Source: Arthrobacter sp. NIO-1057 (GTDB taxonomy: Bacteria; Actinomycetota; Actinomycetes; Actinomycetales; Micrococcaceae). Taken from it: 64,000 bases of DNA. The stretch's first letter is position 1. Every line of letters starts with the position of its first letter. The notes below the pieces were generated by a model, which ran no database searches, had not been told where the DNA came from, and worked only from the letters and a program-made list of their open reading frames with translations. Position numbers and translations under genes: made by a program. Shown one piece after another: positions 9,305-19,156 of this stretch. The DNA lies in contig NZ_FMAT01000002.1 of NCBI RefSeq assembly GCF_900094805.1, forward strand, positions 186,001 through 250,000. Direction: 5' to 3'.

Positions 9305-10828
9305 ATGCTCTTGGGTGCCTCACTACCTACCCTGCAAATCCCTGATGTCCCACTTCCGCTTTACGACGACGCACTGCTTTGCGCAGACACCGCCGAGGCT
9401 TTCGAAGAAGCTTCACATCGTGCGGTATCGCTCGTTGGAGAAAAGTTCGCAACCGTCAGCGCCCCCACTACTGGACCGACCCCGCAACAGATGGCGGACC
9501 GGATTAATCACGTAAATCTGCGTTCGCCGTTGGGCACCATGGATCAGTCATTCAATGAACTCAACGATCTTTACGTCAAAGACGCCGTCTACTTCCACGA
9601 CACGAAGTACGCCGCACATTTGAACTGCCCCGTGGCAATTCCAGCCGTCGTTGCTGAAAATTTTGTCACCACCATCAACACTTCAATGGACACCTTCGAT
9701 CAAAGCGCTGGTGCCACTTTGATCGAACGCAAGCTGATTAGCTTCACTGCCGAACTCATTGGCTTTGACCCTCAGAACGCTGACGGGATCTTCACTTCTG
9801 GCGGAACCCAATCAAACCTCCAAGCCATGCTCATCGCACGCAACACCGCGACGGCCAAACTTGTAGGTTCTCTGCCCGAGCGACTGGCTAAGCTCCGAAT
9901 CTACTGCTCCGAAGACGCGCACTTCTCGATTCGTAATGCTGCAATGCTTCTGGGCTTGGGCTACGAAGCAGCCGTTGCAATACCGACCGACGCCCAGCAC
10001 CGAATGGACGCACAGGCCTTGCGCAACCGCTTGTTCCAAGACGTCAATGAGGGCCTAGTCCCCATGGCAATTTCAGCCACGTCTGGCACCACCGACTTCG
10101 GTGCCATTGACCCGTTGGTCCAGCTACGTGAAATCGCCAGCGAGGTCGGAGCCTGGTTCCACGTTGATGCTGCCTACGGCTGTGGATTGCTTGTCTCGAA
10201 CCGCCACCGTCACCGCCTTGATGGAATTGAGCAAGCTGATTCAGTCACCGTGGACTACCACAAGTCCTTCTTCCAGCCCATCGGTTCCAGCGCGCTGATC
10301 GTTCGTGCATCATCGGGCTTCGAGTCCATTGCGCACTATGCCGAGTATCTGAATCCTGCTGCAGAAGCGGAAGAAACACCGAATCAAGTCTCCAAGTCGC
10401 TTCAGACCACACGACGCTTTGATGCGCTGAAATTGTGGGTCACTCTTCGCACGCTCGGAGCCTCACGTTTGGGTGAGATGTTTGATCAGGTGATCGCTTT
10501 GGCCGAAGACGCGCAGCATGAAGTAGCCATGCGCGCCCAACTGCATCTAGTCGCCGACGTTCAACTAAGCACTCTGGTCTTCTCATTTGAGGATCCCGAG
10601 CATCCCCTGGAACTCGCCGAGCACAACGCTTTAGCCAATCAGATCCGTCAGCGCCTGTATTCCAGTGGCGAAGCGATGATCGCAGCCACCACGGTGGCCG
10701 GCAAGCGCCTGCTTAAACTCACCCTGCTGAACCCCAACACCACACTGGCCGACATTAGCGAAATTCTTGATGCCATCTGCCGCATCGGAACCGAGATTTT
10801 GGCCGAACGCACTACCGGAGATAAATAA
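9305..10828 (+). CDS. desA: PLP-dependent group II decarboxylase, siderophore (lysine decarboxylase, DesA type)
   Basis: A 507-residue pyridoxal-phosphate decarboxylase of the DDC/glutamate-decarboxylase group. The PLP lysine is K320 in SVTVDYHKSFF; FTSGGTQSNLQA (about 161-172) and FHVDAAYG (cofactor-binding His/Asp) are the group II signatures. In desferrioxamine pathways this enzyme makes cadaverine from lysine; the operon supports that, but ornithine or diaminobutyrate as substrate is not excluded. The ATG follows GAGGAG closely, and its stop overlaps the next gene start by one base (TAATG), so the operon is translationally coupled. Confidence 0.9.
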   Translation: MLLGASLPTLQIPDVPLPLYDDALLCADTAEAFEEASHRAVSLVGEKFATVSAPTTGPTPQQMADRINHVNLRSPLGTMDQSFNELNDLYVKDAVYFHDTKYAAHLNCPVAIPAVVAENFVTTINTSMDTFDQSAGATLIERKLISFTAELIGFDPQNADGIFTSGGTQSNLQAMLIARNTATAKLVGSLPERLAKLRIYCSEDAHFSIRNAAMLLGLGYEAAVAIPTDAQHRMDAQALRNRLFQDVNEGLVPMAISATSGTTDFGAIDPLVQLREIASEVGAWFHVDAAYGCGLLVSNRHRHRLDGIEQADSVTVDYHKSFFQPIGSSALIVRASSGFESIAHYAEYLNPAAEAEETPNQVSKSLQTTRRFDALKLWVTLRTLGASRLGEMFDQVIALAEDAQHEVAMRAQLHLVADVQLSTLVFSFEDPEHPLELAEHNALANQIRQRLYSSGEAMIAATTVAGKRLLKLTLLNPNTTLADISEILDAICRIGTEILAERTTGDK

Positions 10829-12171
10829 TGAATCAATCTAGCGAACACTTCGACGTTATCGCCATTGGAGCCGGACCTTTCAACCTAGGTTTTGCCGCCC
10901 TCACCGACGGTATTGCTGATTTGAAGGTCGCAGTACTCGACGCTGCTGAAAAGTTTGTCTGGCACCCAGGAATGATGCTTCCCGGAACGCATCTTCAGGT
11001 GCCATTCATGGCGGACCTGGTCACCATGGCCGACCCCACCAACAAGTACTCCTTCCTGAACTACTTGAAGGGCCAGCAGCGGATCTACCCGTTCTACATC
11101 CGAGAAGACTTCTACGCCCTGCGCCAGGAATACTCCAACTACCTGGCCTGGGCCGCCGAGAGCATCCAGAGTGTCCGATTCGGGCACCGGGTGCTTCAGG
11201 CTGAATACCGCGATGGCCTCTACCACCTCTCGGTGCTCACGGAGGCGGGAATGAGCCGCTTCACCGCGAAGAAACTAGTGCTCGGCACCGGCACCCAGCC
11301 CTACCTTCCACCGGTGATCAGCGAAAATGCTTTGGGCACCGGCAAGGTGGTGCACTCCAGCGACTACCTCTTCGAACGCGACGGGCTGCTGGCATCCACC
11401 GGCCCCGCCCGGGCCAAGGTCACCTGCGTTTTGGGCAGCGGTCAAAGCGCCGCGGAAATCTTCTTGGACCTGCTGCGCAGCCTGCCCGAAGAAGACCATC
11501 TGATCTGGGCCACCCGCTCCGAGCGCTACTTCCCGCTGGAGTACACGAAGCTCACCTTGGAAATGACCTCGCCCGAATACATTGACCACTTCCACGACTT
11601 GCCGATGGCCAAGCGCGATGAGCTCTCCGCCGAACAGAAGGGCCTGTACAAGGGCATCAACGCGGATCTGATCAACGAGATCCATGAGGAACTCTACGAA
11701 CGCAGCATCACCGCCCCGGCCAATGTGCACCTTCGCACCGGCTGCGCCGCCACCAGCATCACCGCAGATGGCCACAACATCAATGTGTCGCTGCGCCATG
11801 AACGCACCGAACAAGACCTGGACTTCGCGGTCGACAATCTGGTGATGGCCACCGGCTACCGCGCCGGCGTGCCCGATTTCATTGGCGGGATCACCGAACG
11901 CATCAGCTACCTGGCCGATGGCCGCTTCAACGTGGACCGCGAATACTCCATCGGCCTGGAACAGGACATCTTCGTGCAGAACGCCGAGCTGCATACCCAC
12001 GGCTTCACCGCGCCCGATCTGGGCATGGGCGCCTACCGCAATTCGGTGATCATCAACCGCCTGGCCGGCCGCGAGGTGTACCAGGTCGAAGAACGCATCG
12101 CCTTCCAAGAGTTCGGCGCAGCGGAACTGACCGGACTGCCCAACGCCACCGAAGCCACCTCGCACGCCTAA
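10828..12171 (+). CDS. desB: Lysine/cadaverine N-hydroxylase (SidA/IucD/PvdA-type flavin monooxygenase)
   Basis: A 447-residue FAD- and NADPH-dependent N-hydroxylase. VIAIGAGPFNLGFAALTD (about 11-28) is the FAD-binding GxGPxNL motif; CVLGSGQSAAEIF (about 198-210) is the NADPH-binding site; LVMATGYRAG (about 336-345) is the ATGY signature of the family. It would convert a diamine to its N-hydroxy form, the iron-binding precursor, in the cytoplasm. Second gene of the siderophore operon, 14 nt before the synthetase gene. Confidence 0.93.
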   Translation: MNQSSEHFDVIAIGAGPFNLGFAALTDGIADLKVAVLDAAEKFVWHPGMMLPGTHLQVPFMADLVTMADPTNKYSFLNYLKGQQRIYPFYIREDFYALRQEYSNYLAWAAESIQSVRFGHRVLQAEYRDGLYHLSVLTEAGMSRFTAKKLVLGTGTQPYLPPVISENALGTGKVVHSSDYLFERDGLLASTGPARAKVTCVLGSGQSAAEIFLDLLRSLPEEDHLIWATRSERYFPLEYTKLTLEMTSPEYIDHFHDLPMAKRDELSAEQKGLYKGINADLINEIHEELYERSITAPANVHLRTGCAATSITADGHNINVSLRHERTEQDLDFAVDNLVMATGYRAGVPDFIGGITERISYLADGRFNVDREYSIGLEQDIFVQNAELHTHGFTAPDLGMGAYRNSVIINRLAGREVYQVEERIAFQEFGAAELTGLPNATEATSHA

Positions 12172-12185
12172 GGACCCCCCACCCA

Positions 12186-14534
12186 ATGACCACTTTCACT
12201 TTCCGCTCCGTCGAGCTGCCGCACGACACCGCCTTGCTCCATTCATGGATCGCCACCGAGCACGCCGCTTTCTGGGGCATGCCCACAGCCACCCAAGATC
12301 AGATCAACACCGAATACAACTCCTTGCTGGCCACCGAGGACTATGAGGTGCTGCTCGGGCTCGATGAATCAGGGGCTGCTCGGTTCCTGATCGAGCTGTA
12401 CAACCCTGCCGCCTCGCCGCTGGCCCAGGCCTATAACTACGTGCGAGGCGATCGCGGGCTGCATTTCCTGGCGCCGGCCAGTGAACAGCCGCAGCCCGGT
12501 TTCACCCTCGAAGCCATGGCCGCGGCGGTGAGCCATGCCTTCACCGGGCCTGGCATCGAGCGGATCATCGTCGAACCGGATGTGCGCAACAAGGCCATCC
12601 ACGCGCTGAACGCCCGGGTCGGCTTCCGCCCGGTCCGCCCCATTGAACTGGCCGAACACGATGGTTCGATCAAGCAGGCCCTGCTCTCGATCTGCACCCG
12701 CAATGATTTCGAAACCGCCACCGGGCACAACCTGGGTTCCTCCTTCCTCTCCTCCGAGCGCTGGGAGATCGCCCACCGCCATGTGCTGGCCAAAGCCCTC
12801 GGTGAGTTCTCCCATGAACGGCTGCTCGAACCGGCCGACCACGGCGATGGTACCTACTCGGTGCAGAAGGACGGGCACCGCTACCTCTTCGCCGCGCGCC
12901 GATTCCAGCTCGACCACTGGCTGGTTGCGCCAGCCAGCCTGGAGCACCACGAATACATCAACGGAAGCTGGCAACCCTCCGAGGTCGATGTCATCGATTT
13001 CGTGACCCGTTTTTATCAAGAGCTCACGCTCTCCGAGGCGCAGCTGCCAACCTATCTCGAAGAGCTGTCCTCGACGCTGTCCAGCCACTGCTACAAGCAG
13101 GTCCATTCCACGCACGATTCGGCCGGGCTCGCCCAGTTCCCTGGCACTGCGGCCCAGTCCTTCCAGCTGGTCGAGTCCTCCATGACCGAAGGCCATCCCT
13201 GCTTTGTCGCGAACAATGGCCGCATGGGCATAGGCCGCAGCGACTACCTGCGTTACGCCCCGGAAACCGGTGCCGCGCTGAATCTCGGGTGGGCTGCGGC
13301 GCACAAATCCCGCGCCCAGTTTGATGCGATCGACACCCTGAACTACGAATCCCTTCTGGCCAGCCAGCTGGATGACGGCGAGCGCAAAGAGCTGGACCAG
13401 GCGCTGGCCCGGGCCTTGTTCGGCACCGGATACTCAGCCGAGGAGTACATCCTGATGCCGGTGCACCCTTGGCAGTGGGAAAACCGCCTGTCGGTGACCT
13501 TCGCGAACGATATCGCGCGCAAGCAGCTGATCTGGCTCGGCACCAGCCACGACGAATACCAGGCGCAACAGTCCATCCGCACCTTCTTCAACCTTTCGGA
13601 TCCGACCCGGCACTACGTCAAGACCGCGATGTCCATCCTGAACATGGGCTTCATGCGCGGTTTGAGCGCCGAATACATGAAGGTCACCCCGGCCATCAAC
13701 CAGTGGCTGGGCGAATTGTTCGACAATGACCCGGTGCTCTCCACCCAGCCGGTGGCCCTGCTGCGCGAAATCGCTGCCGTCGGCTACCGCAATCCGCAGT
13801 TCGAAGCGGCCACCGAGAAGAGTGCGCCCCAGCGCAAGATGCTCGCCGCCCTGTGGCGCGAATCGCCGATCAACCTGCTGGAAGAAGGACAGACGCTGGC
13901 CACCATGGCGAGCCTGCTGCATGTGGATTCAAACGGCAACTCCTTTGCCGCGGCGCTGATCCGGCGCAGCGGCTTGGACCCCGCCCAATGGCTGGCCGAA
14001 TACTTCGACGCCTACCTGGTCCCGCTGGTCCACTGCTTGGCCGCCTACGATCTGGTCTTCATGCCCCATGGCGAAAACGTGATCATGATCCTGGAAAATG
14101 GCGCGGTGAAGAAGGTGCTGCTCAAGGATTTGGGCGAGGAGATCGCTGTGCTCTCGGACCGGGTCGAGTTGCCCGAAGAAATCCGCCGCGTGCGCACCGG
14201 CGGGGATCCGGTGCTCTCGGTTTTCACCGATATTTTTGATTCCTTCTTCCGATTCCTGGCGCCATTGCTGGATGTCGACGGCATCCTCCCCGAAGCCGAC
14301 TTCTGGAAGATCGTGGCTGCGCGCCTGCTGGACTACCGTACCGAGCATCCTGAATTTTCTCAGCGCTTTGACGAGCTGGGATTGTTTGCACAATCCTTCC
14401 CGCTCTCCTGCCTCAACCGATTGCAGCTGCGCAACAACCAGCAAATGCTTGATCTCACCGACCAGTCCGGTGGTCTGCTTTATGCCGGGGACTTGGAGAA
14501 CCCGTTGGCGTCTGCCTTGGTTGGAGCCAACTAA
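12186..14534 (+). CDS. desD: Fused N-acyltransferase and NIS siderophore synthetase (DesC-DesD type)
   Basis: A 782-residue two-domain protein. Residues about 1-175 are a GNAT-type acyltransferase (acetyl_transf_8/DesC type) with EPDVRNKAIHALNARVGF as the CoA-site helix. From about 185 to the end is an IucA/IucC synthetase with a C-terminal FhuF-like end: EGHPCFVANNGRMGIG, LMPVHPWQWEN, and MPHGENV with LLKDLGEE form the ATP and carboxylate sites. The acyltransferase would succinylate or acetylate the N-hydroxy-diamine and the synthetase condense and cyclise units into a desferrioxamine-like hydroxamate. In Streptomyces these are separate genes. The operon ends at a strong terminator. Confidence 0.92.
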   Translation: MTTFTFRSVELPHDTALLHSWIATEHAAFWGMPTATQDQINTEYNSLLATEDYEVLLGLDESGAARFLIELYNPAASPLAQAYNYVRGDRGLHFLAPASEQPQPGFTLEAMAAAVSHAFTGPGIERIIVEPDVRNKAIHALNARVGFRPVRPIELAEHDGSIKQALLSICTRNDFETATGHNLGSSFLSSERWEIAHRHVLAKALGEFSHERLLEPADHGDGTYSVQKDGHRYLFAARRFQLDHWLVAPASLEHHEYINGSWQPSEVDVIDFVTRFYQELTLSEAQLPTYLEELSSTLSSHCYKQVHSTHDSAGLAQFPGTAAQSFQLVESSMTEGHPCFVANNGRMGIGRSDYLRYAPETGAALNLGWAAAHKSRAQFDAIDTLNYESLLASQLDDGERKELDQALARALFGTGYSAEEYILMPVHPWQWENRLSVTFANDIARKQLIWLGTSHDEYQAQQSIRTFFNLSDPTRHYVKTAMSILNMGFMRGLSAEYMKVTPAINQWLGELFDNDPVLSTQPVALLREIAAVGYRNPQFEAATEKSAPQRKMLAALWRESPINLLEEGQTLATMASLLHVDSNGNSFAAALIRRSGLDPAQWLAEYFDAYLVPLVHCLAAYDLVFMPHGENVIMILENGAVKKVLLKDLGEEIAVLSDRVELPEEIRRVRTGGDPVLSVFTDIFDSFFRFLAPLLDVDGILPEADFWKIVAARLLDYRTEHPEFSQRFDELGLFAQSFPLSCLNRLQLRNNQQMLDLTDQSGGLLYAGDLENPLASALVGAN

Positions 14535-14550
14535 CTCAACTGATAATTCT

Positions 14551-14590
14551 GCATCGCGTCGCACAGTAATCGTGCGGCGCGATGTTTTTC
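14551..14590 (+). terminator. Intrinsic terminator of the siderophore operon
   Basis: CATCGCGTCGCAC pairs with GTGCGGCGCGATG (one wobble) around a 7-nt loop and is followed by TTTTTC. It lies 17 nt past the synthetase stop. Confidence 0.9.
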
Positions 14591-14601
14591 GTTGTTGCTA
14601 T

Positions 14602-15228
14602 TTAGCCTAGGCGCGCGGCAAGGATTTCAGTCCCAGCGCCCTCTAATCTGGCCAAGTTGTCCTTGCGTCTGGCCATCACCATAACTAGGTCCAGCAGCTG
14701 GCCACGTATTTCAGGACCGTGGCCATGGACAAAAGGTTGATCATTGGAGCTCAGTTTCAGCCCTTTGACCAATTTTTTGCTGTTCACCGCGAAGTCCTTC
14801 GTCACGAAAAACTTCGCTACCTCCATCACGGCGTTCGCTGAAGGCTTATATTCAACAGCGCACGGTACCGCGATATCTTGTCCATGAACGACGAGTTCTC
14901 CAAGCAATGCACCTGCTGAGTTCAGCGGGGCGATCCTCAGATTCTGGCTGTGTCGGAAATTTTCTAGAGTCATTTGATCGTTGTCGCCGAGGTATTTTTC
15001 TAGCAGCATCTGATTATGTCGATCGACGTTCAGCGCGCTCCCGAACATATTGACAAGCCATGCGACCACGCCGGTCGAACCGGCGGACGTCAAATGTGCA
15101 ACAACATCGCGCGCCTGCCACTGCTCACTTAGTGTCCACATATGCCATTGATCTTCCGTGAAGTTCTCAAGCACTCCAAGCAGTGGCGTGCGTTCACTAC
15201 TAACAAGTTCCCAGATCCGAGGCTGCAT
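14602..15228 (-). CDS. Maleylpyruvate isomerase-family mycothiol-dependent enzyme (DinB_2/MDMPI fold)
   Basis: A 208-residue protein of the DinB-like four-helix fold used by mycothiol-dependent S-transferases and isomerases. The metal-ligand pattern is present: H45 in DVVAHLT, and E111/H115 in ELVVHGQDI. WQARDVVAHL is the characteristic N-terminal signature of the MDMPI family. Substrate unknown; many actinobacterial paralogues have no assigned reaction. Transcribed toward the siderophore operon terminator and divergent from the biotin operon. Confidence 0.8.
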   Translation of the reverse strand: MQPRIWELVSSERTPLLGVLENFTEDQWHMWTLSEQWQARDVVAHLTSAGSTGVVAWLVNMFGSALNVDRHNQMLLEKYLGDNDQMTLENFRHSQNLRIAPLNSAGALLGELVVHGQDIAVPCAVEYKPSANAVMEVAKFFVTKDFAVNSKKLVKGLKLSSNDQPFVHGHGPEIRGQLLDLVMVMARRKDNLARLEGAGTEILAARLG

Positions 15229-15338
15229 TTACACGATCCCCTTCACGTCCGAATTCATTTCATTTTTGGGTATGCGACGTCGCATCAGAGCAAATAATGC
15301 CAAATGACACAGTTTTCCTGTTACATTAGTGCCCATAA

Positions 15339-15353
15339 TTGAACACTGTTCAA
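15339..15353 (+). promoter_or_regulatory. Perfect palindrome, probable BioQ operator of the biotin operon
   Basis: TTGAACACTGTTCAA is a perfect 15-bp palindrome with half-site TGAAC and a 3-nt spacer, the layout of the BioQ (TetR family) sites in corynebacteria and mycobacteria. It directly follows a possible -10 element (CATAAT, 15334-15339) and lies 45 nt before the bioB start, where a bound repressor would block transcription. Confidence 0.75.
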
Positions 15354-15397
15354 GACTTGCGGGAAACTTGAACTTCTACTCACATCATAGGGAAAGC

Positions 15398-16636
15398 ATG
15401 CACTCACAAAGCCAGCAGTCCACGGCCACCAATTTCACTGAGCTTGCCGAACAGATTTCTCAGGGTCACCAGCTCACTGCCGACGAAGCACTCGAACTAC
15501 TAAACACCCCAGATTCCCAGACCCTTCGCCTCGTGGGTGCCGCCGGCGCACTACGCCGCGAACACTTTGGAAATACGGTGAAGGTCAATTACTTGGTCAA
15601 CCTCAAATCCGGGCTTTGCCCCGAGGACTGCACCTACTGCTCGCAGCGTTTGGGCTCCAAAGCGGAAATCCTGAAGTACACCTGGCTCAAACCCGAAGAA
15701 GCGGTGCACCAGGCCGGCCTGGGCATCGCCGGCGGCGCCTCGCGGGTCTGCATGGTGGCCTCCGGCAAGGGGCCCACGGACCGCGATGTCGACCGGGTTG
15801 CCACGATGATCGGCGCGCTGAAGGAAGACCATCCCGAGGTCGAGGTCTGCGCCTGCCTGGGCATCCTGAAGCAGGGTCAGGCCCAGCGGCTTAAGGAGGC
15901 CGGTGCCGATGCCTACAACCACAATCTGAATACTGCCGAATCCCTCTACCCGGAAATCTGCAGCACGCACAGCTTTGACGAGCGCGTCTCCACCGTCCAG
16001 CAGTCCCAGGCCGCCGGCCTCTCCCCCTGCTCGGGGCTCATCGTCGGCCTGGGCGAAACCCCAGAGCAGCTCGTCGAGGCGATCTTCGCACTGCGCGCGC
16101 TGGATGCCGATTCCATCCCGGTGAACTTCCTGATGCCATTTGATGGCACCCCGCTGGAAGGGACCTGGAACCTGACACCGCTGGCCTGCCTGCGGATCTT
16201 GGCCGTGGTGCGCATGGCCTGCCCGGACAAGGAATTGCGGATGGCCGGCGGTCGCGAGATGCACCTGCGCTCCCTGCAGGCCACCGCGCTGGAAGTGGCC
16301 AATTCGCTGTTCCTCGGCGACTACCTGACCAGCGAAGGCCAGGATGCGAAAGCCGACCTGGCAATGATTGCCGACGCCGGGTTCGTGGTGCTCGGGCAAC
16401 AGGGCAAGGACCCGATGCAGCTGGCCGCGGAACTGCGCGAAGCCGCCGGCCATGCAGGGCGCCAGCCATCGGATGCCGGCAATGCCGGTTCCACGGGCTG
16501 CGCAGGTTCCTGCTGCTCCGCTGCTGATTCTTCGCCCTGCGGCAGTTCTGCCCCCGGTTGCGGCAGCGGCAATGGAAGCGCCGAACCGGTGCTGCGCCGC
16601 CGCGGCGCCGGAACCGCGCAGAGCCCTAACGCATGA
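15398..16636 (+). CDS. bioB: Biotin synthase with Cys-rich C-terminal tail
   Basis: Radical SAM enzyme of 412 residues that inserts sulfur into dethiobiotin. The catalytic cluster cysteines are C74, C78 and C81 ([13 protein letters not shown]); YNHNLNT and [13 protein letters not shown] are BioB signatures, and the fold ends near 345, the usual length. It then continues for about 60 residues with cysteines at 368, 372, 373, 381 and 388 in a Gly/Ser-rich stretch and a conserved-looking basic end [11 protein letters not shown] chose the ATG at 15398 (GGGAAAGC upstream) because an in-frame GTG 69 nt earlier would place the operator inside the gene. Stop overlaps bioA (ATGA). Confidence 0.95.
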   Translation: MHSQSQQSTATNFTELAEQISQGHQLTADEALELLNTPDSQTLRLVGAAGALRREHFGNTVKVNYLVNLKSGLCPEDCTYCSQRLGSKAEILKYTWLKPEEAVHQAGLGIAGGASRVCMVASGKGPTDRDVDRVATMIGALKEDHPEVEVCACLGILKQGQAQRLKEAGADAYNHNLNTAESLYPEICSTHSFDERVSTVQQSQAAGLSPCSGLIVGLGETPEQLVEAIFALRALDADSIPVNFLMPFDGTPLEGTWNLTPLACLRILAVVRMACPDKELRMAGGREMHLRSLQATALEVANSLFLGDYLTSEGQDAKADLAMIADAGFVVLGQQGKDPMQLAAELREAAGHAGRQPSDAGNAGSTGCAGSCCSAADSSPCGSSAPGCGSGNGSAEPVLRRRGAGTAQSPNA

Positions 16637-17994
16637 TCGCCACCGGAACGACGCTGCTGGAGAGGGATGCCGGGCTGCTCTGGCACCCCTATGCTTCTCT
16701 GGATGCCGGCGCGCACTATGCGGTGCGCGAGGCGCACGGCGCCCAGCTGGTCCTGGAAGACACCGCGGGAACCCGGCGGGAGGTCATCGACGGGATGTCC
16801 TCATGGTGGTCGACGGTGCACGGCTATCGCCACCCGGATCTGGATGCCGCGGCCCGCGGCCAGCTGGAGCGCTTCAGCCACGTGATGTTCGGCGGCCTGA
16901 CCCACCAGCCGGCCATCGAACTGGCCGAACGCCTGGTCGCGCTGGCCCCGGAGAGCTTGCGCCACGTGTTCCTGGCCGACTCCGGGTCGATCAGCGTCGA
17001 AGTCGCGCTGAAGCTCGCCCTGCAATACCAGGAGGCCAAGGGCCGCACCGGCCGCCACCGCTTTGCCGCGCTGCGCGGCGGCTACCACGGGGACACCTTC
17101 GCCACCATGGGCATCTGCGATCCGGTGGACGGGATGCATGCCGCGTTCGCCCCGCGCTCCTCCGGCGAGCTGTTCCTTCCCAAGCCTCCGGCGGCGCGCC
17201 GCGACGCCGCAGGCGGCTGGGAATATTCAGCCGCCGAATTGGCGCAATGGGAACAGGAAACGCACGAGCTGATCGCGGCCCACGCCACCACGCTGGCCGG
17301 GATCGCCTTCGAGCCGGTGCTGCAGGGAGCCGGCGGGATGCACATCTATCCCCCTGCGGTGCTGCGCACCCTGCGCGAGCTGGCAGACCGCCACGGACTG
17401 GTGCTGATCGCCGACGAAATCGCCACCGGCTTCGGGCGCACCGGGCTGCTGTTCGCGGTGCAGCATGCCGGCATCGAACCGGACATCATGTGCGTGGGCA
17501 AGGCGCTGACCGGCGGGTATCTGACCCTGGCGGCGATGCTGTGCTCTTCGCGGATCGCTTCTGCCCTGTCCGGCAGCGGGGACTCGGCGGGCGCCGCATT
17601 GCTGCACGGCCCGACGTTCATGGGCAACCCGTTGGCCTGCGCGGTGGCTTGCGCTTCGTTGGATCTGCTCGCCGGGGAACCGGGCACCTCGGCAGAGCGC
17701 GCTCCGTGGCGGCAGCAGCTCGCCACCTTGGAATCCGGGTTGCGCACCCATTTGGCACCGGCCGCTGATCTGGCCTCGGTGCGGGAGCTGCGGGTGCTGG
17801 GCGGGGTGGGGGCCATCGCGCTCGCCTCCCCGGTCCAGGTGGCCGCGGTGACCGAAGCGGCCGTCCAGCGCGGAGTCTGGATCCGTCCCTTCCGGAACCT
17901 GGTCTACGTGATGCCGCCGTATATCAGCACCCCCGAACAGCTCGCGGTCCTGGGCCGCGGCGTGGTGGGCGCCGTGGAGCAGGTCCATGGCTGA
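16633..17994 (+). CDS. bioA: Adenosylmethionine-8-amino-7-oxononanoate aminotransferase
   Basis: A 453-residue class III PLP aminotransferase that converts KAPA to DAPA using S-adenosylmethionine as amino donor. [16 protein letters not shown] (about 53-68) is diagnostic for BioA; the PLP lysine is K290 in [23 protein letters not shown] holds the cofactor-binding Asp. [15 protein letters not shown] is the BioA substrate loop. Overlaps bioB and bioF by 4 and 8 bases, so the operon is coupled. Full length for the family, high GC. Confidence 0.96.
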   Translation: MIATGTTLLERDAGLLWHPYASLDAGAHYAVREAHGAQLVLEDTAGTRREVIDGMSSWWSTVHGYRHPDLDAAARGQLERFSHVMFGGLTHQPAIELAERLVALAPESLRHVFLADSGSISVEVALKLALQYQEAKGRTGRHRFAALRGGYHGDTFATMGICDPVDGMHAAFAPRSSGELFLPKPPAARRDAAGGWEYSAAELAQWEQETHELIAAHATTLAGIAFEPVLQGAGGMHIYPPAVLRTLRELADRHGLVLIADEIATGFGRTGLLFAVQHAGIEPDIMCVGKALTGGYLTLAAMLCSSRIASALSGSGDSAGAALLHGPTFMGNPLACAVACASLDLLAGEPGTSAERAPWRQQLATLESGLRTHLAPAADLASVRELRVLGGVGAIALASPVQVAAVTEAAVQRGVWIRPFRNLVYVMPPYISTPEQLAVLGRGVVGAVEQVHG

Positions 17995-19156
17995 GCCGGC
18001 CTGGGACTCCTGGCTGGCTACTCGCGCCACGGTACGCCAGCGCCGGGGGCTGCAACGCAAGGACACGGCCGCGGCGGGGCTCTTCGATTTGTCTTCCAAC
18101 GACTACCTGGGGTTGTCCGGGCACCGCGATATCCGGCAGGCCGCCGCGCAGGCCGCCCTGGATTATGGCGCCGGAGCTTCGGCCAGCCGGGTGGCCGCCG
18201 GAACCCTGCCGGTGCATCGCGAGCTGGAAGCCGGGCTCTGCGACTACTCCCAGCGCCAAGCTGCCTTGGTGTTCTCCAGCGGCTACACCGCCAACCTCGG
18301 GGTGCTCGCCGCCCTCGGCGGGCCGGGGAGCCTGTTCATCCTCGACGCGCATGCCCACGCCAGCCTGATCGATGGCGCCCGGCTTTCGGGTGCCGAGGTC
18401 GCCACCGCAGCGCATAACGACCTGGCTGATTTCACCCGCCTGCTGGAAGCAAACTGCAGCGCCCAGCACCCCAAGCCCCGCGTCCTGCTGGTGGTCGAAT
18501 CCGTCTATTCGGTATTCGGCGACGCCGCGCCGCTGCCTGAGCTGGCGGCACTGTGCGCCAAGTTCGACGCTTTGCTGCTGGTTGACGAAGCGCATTCGCT
18601 GGCCGCCACCGGCCAAGGCTCCGCAGTGCTGGCCGCCGGACTGGCTGGCCACGGACGGGTAGTGTCCACGGCGACCTTGTCCAAGGCCCTGGGGTCGCAG
18701 GGCGGCGCGGTGCTCATGGGCGGGCCTGGCGCGGCGGCACTGCGCGATCATATGGTCAACACTGCCCGCACCTTCATCTTCGATACCGCGCTATCCCCTG
18801 CCGCGGCAGCCGGAGCGCTGGCGGCCTTGCGCTTGGCCGGGCCGCAACGCCGTGGCGCACTGGCGGAGAATGCACTGCTGATCCGCGACCAGCTGCAAGC
18901 CCACGCGGCCCTGGCCGGCCGCGTGGAAGCCGGAGCCGGAGCCGTGCTCTCGGTGAAGATGCCCAGTGCCGGCGCCGCAACCCGGACGGCCGAAACGCTG
19001 GCCGTCCAGGGCATCTCGGTAGCCTGCTTCCGACCGCCCAGCGTGCCCGATGGCATCTCCCGCATCCGGCTCACCGCCCATGCCCACCACGGGCACCCGG
19101 AATTATCTGCAGCTATCCACGCGGTAGCCCGCGCCATCATCCAGGAGGATTCATGA
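17987..19156 (+). CDS. bioF: 8-amino-7-oxononanoate synthase
   Basis: A 389-residue alpha-oxoamine synthase joining pimeloyl thioester and alanine to give KAPA. Signatures: LSSNDYLGLSGH near the start, GAGASASRVAAGT, VDEAHSLAATG with the cofactor Asp, and the PLP lysine K233 in ATLSKALGSQGG. It is distinct from the paralogous glycine C-acetyltransferase (kbl) near 60 kb by its context within the biotin operon. Overlaps bioA upstream by 8 bases and the P450 gene downstream by 4 (ATGA). Confidence 0.95.
   Translation: MAEPAWDSWLATRATVRQRRGLQRKDTAAAGLFDLSSNDYLGLSGHRDIRQAAAQAALDYGAGASASRVAAGTLPVHRELEAGLCDYSQRQAALVFSSGYTANLGVLAALGGPGSLFILDAHAHASLIDGARLSGAEVATAAHNDLADFTRLLEANCSAQHPKPRVLLVVESVYSVFGDAAPLPELAALCAKFDALLLVDEAHSLAATGQGSAVLAAGLAGHGRVVSTATLSKALGSQGGAVLMGGPGAAALRDHMVNTARTFIFDTALSPAAAAGALAALRLAGPQRRGALAENALLIRDQLQAHAALAGRVEAGAGAVLSVKMPSAGAATRTAETLAVQGISVACFRPPSVPDGISRIRLTAHAHHGHPELSAAIHAVARAIIQEDS

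Noticed and set aside
11275-12186. Long minus-strand open frame opposite desB
   Set aside because: Gly/Val/Ala-rich translation with no motifs; it is the antisense shadow of a GC-rich gene whose own frame has full family signatures.
16368-17768. Arg/Pro-rich plus-strand frame over bioB/bioA
   Set aside because: Composition is typical of a GC3-driven shadow; bioA occupies the correct frame.
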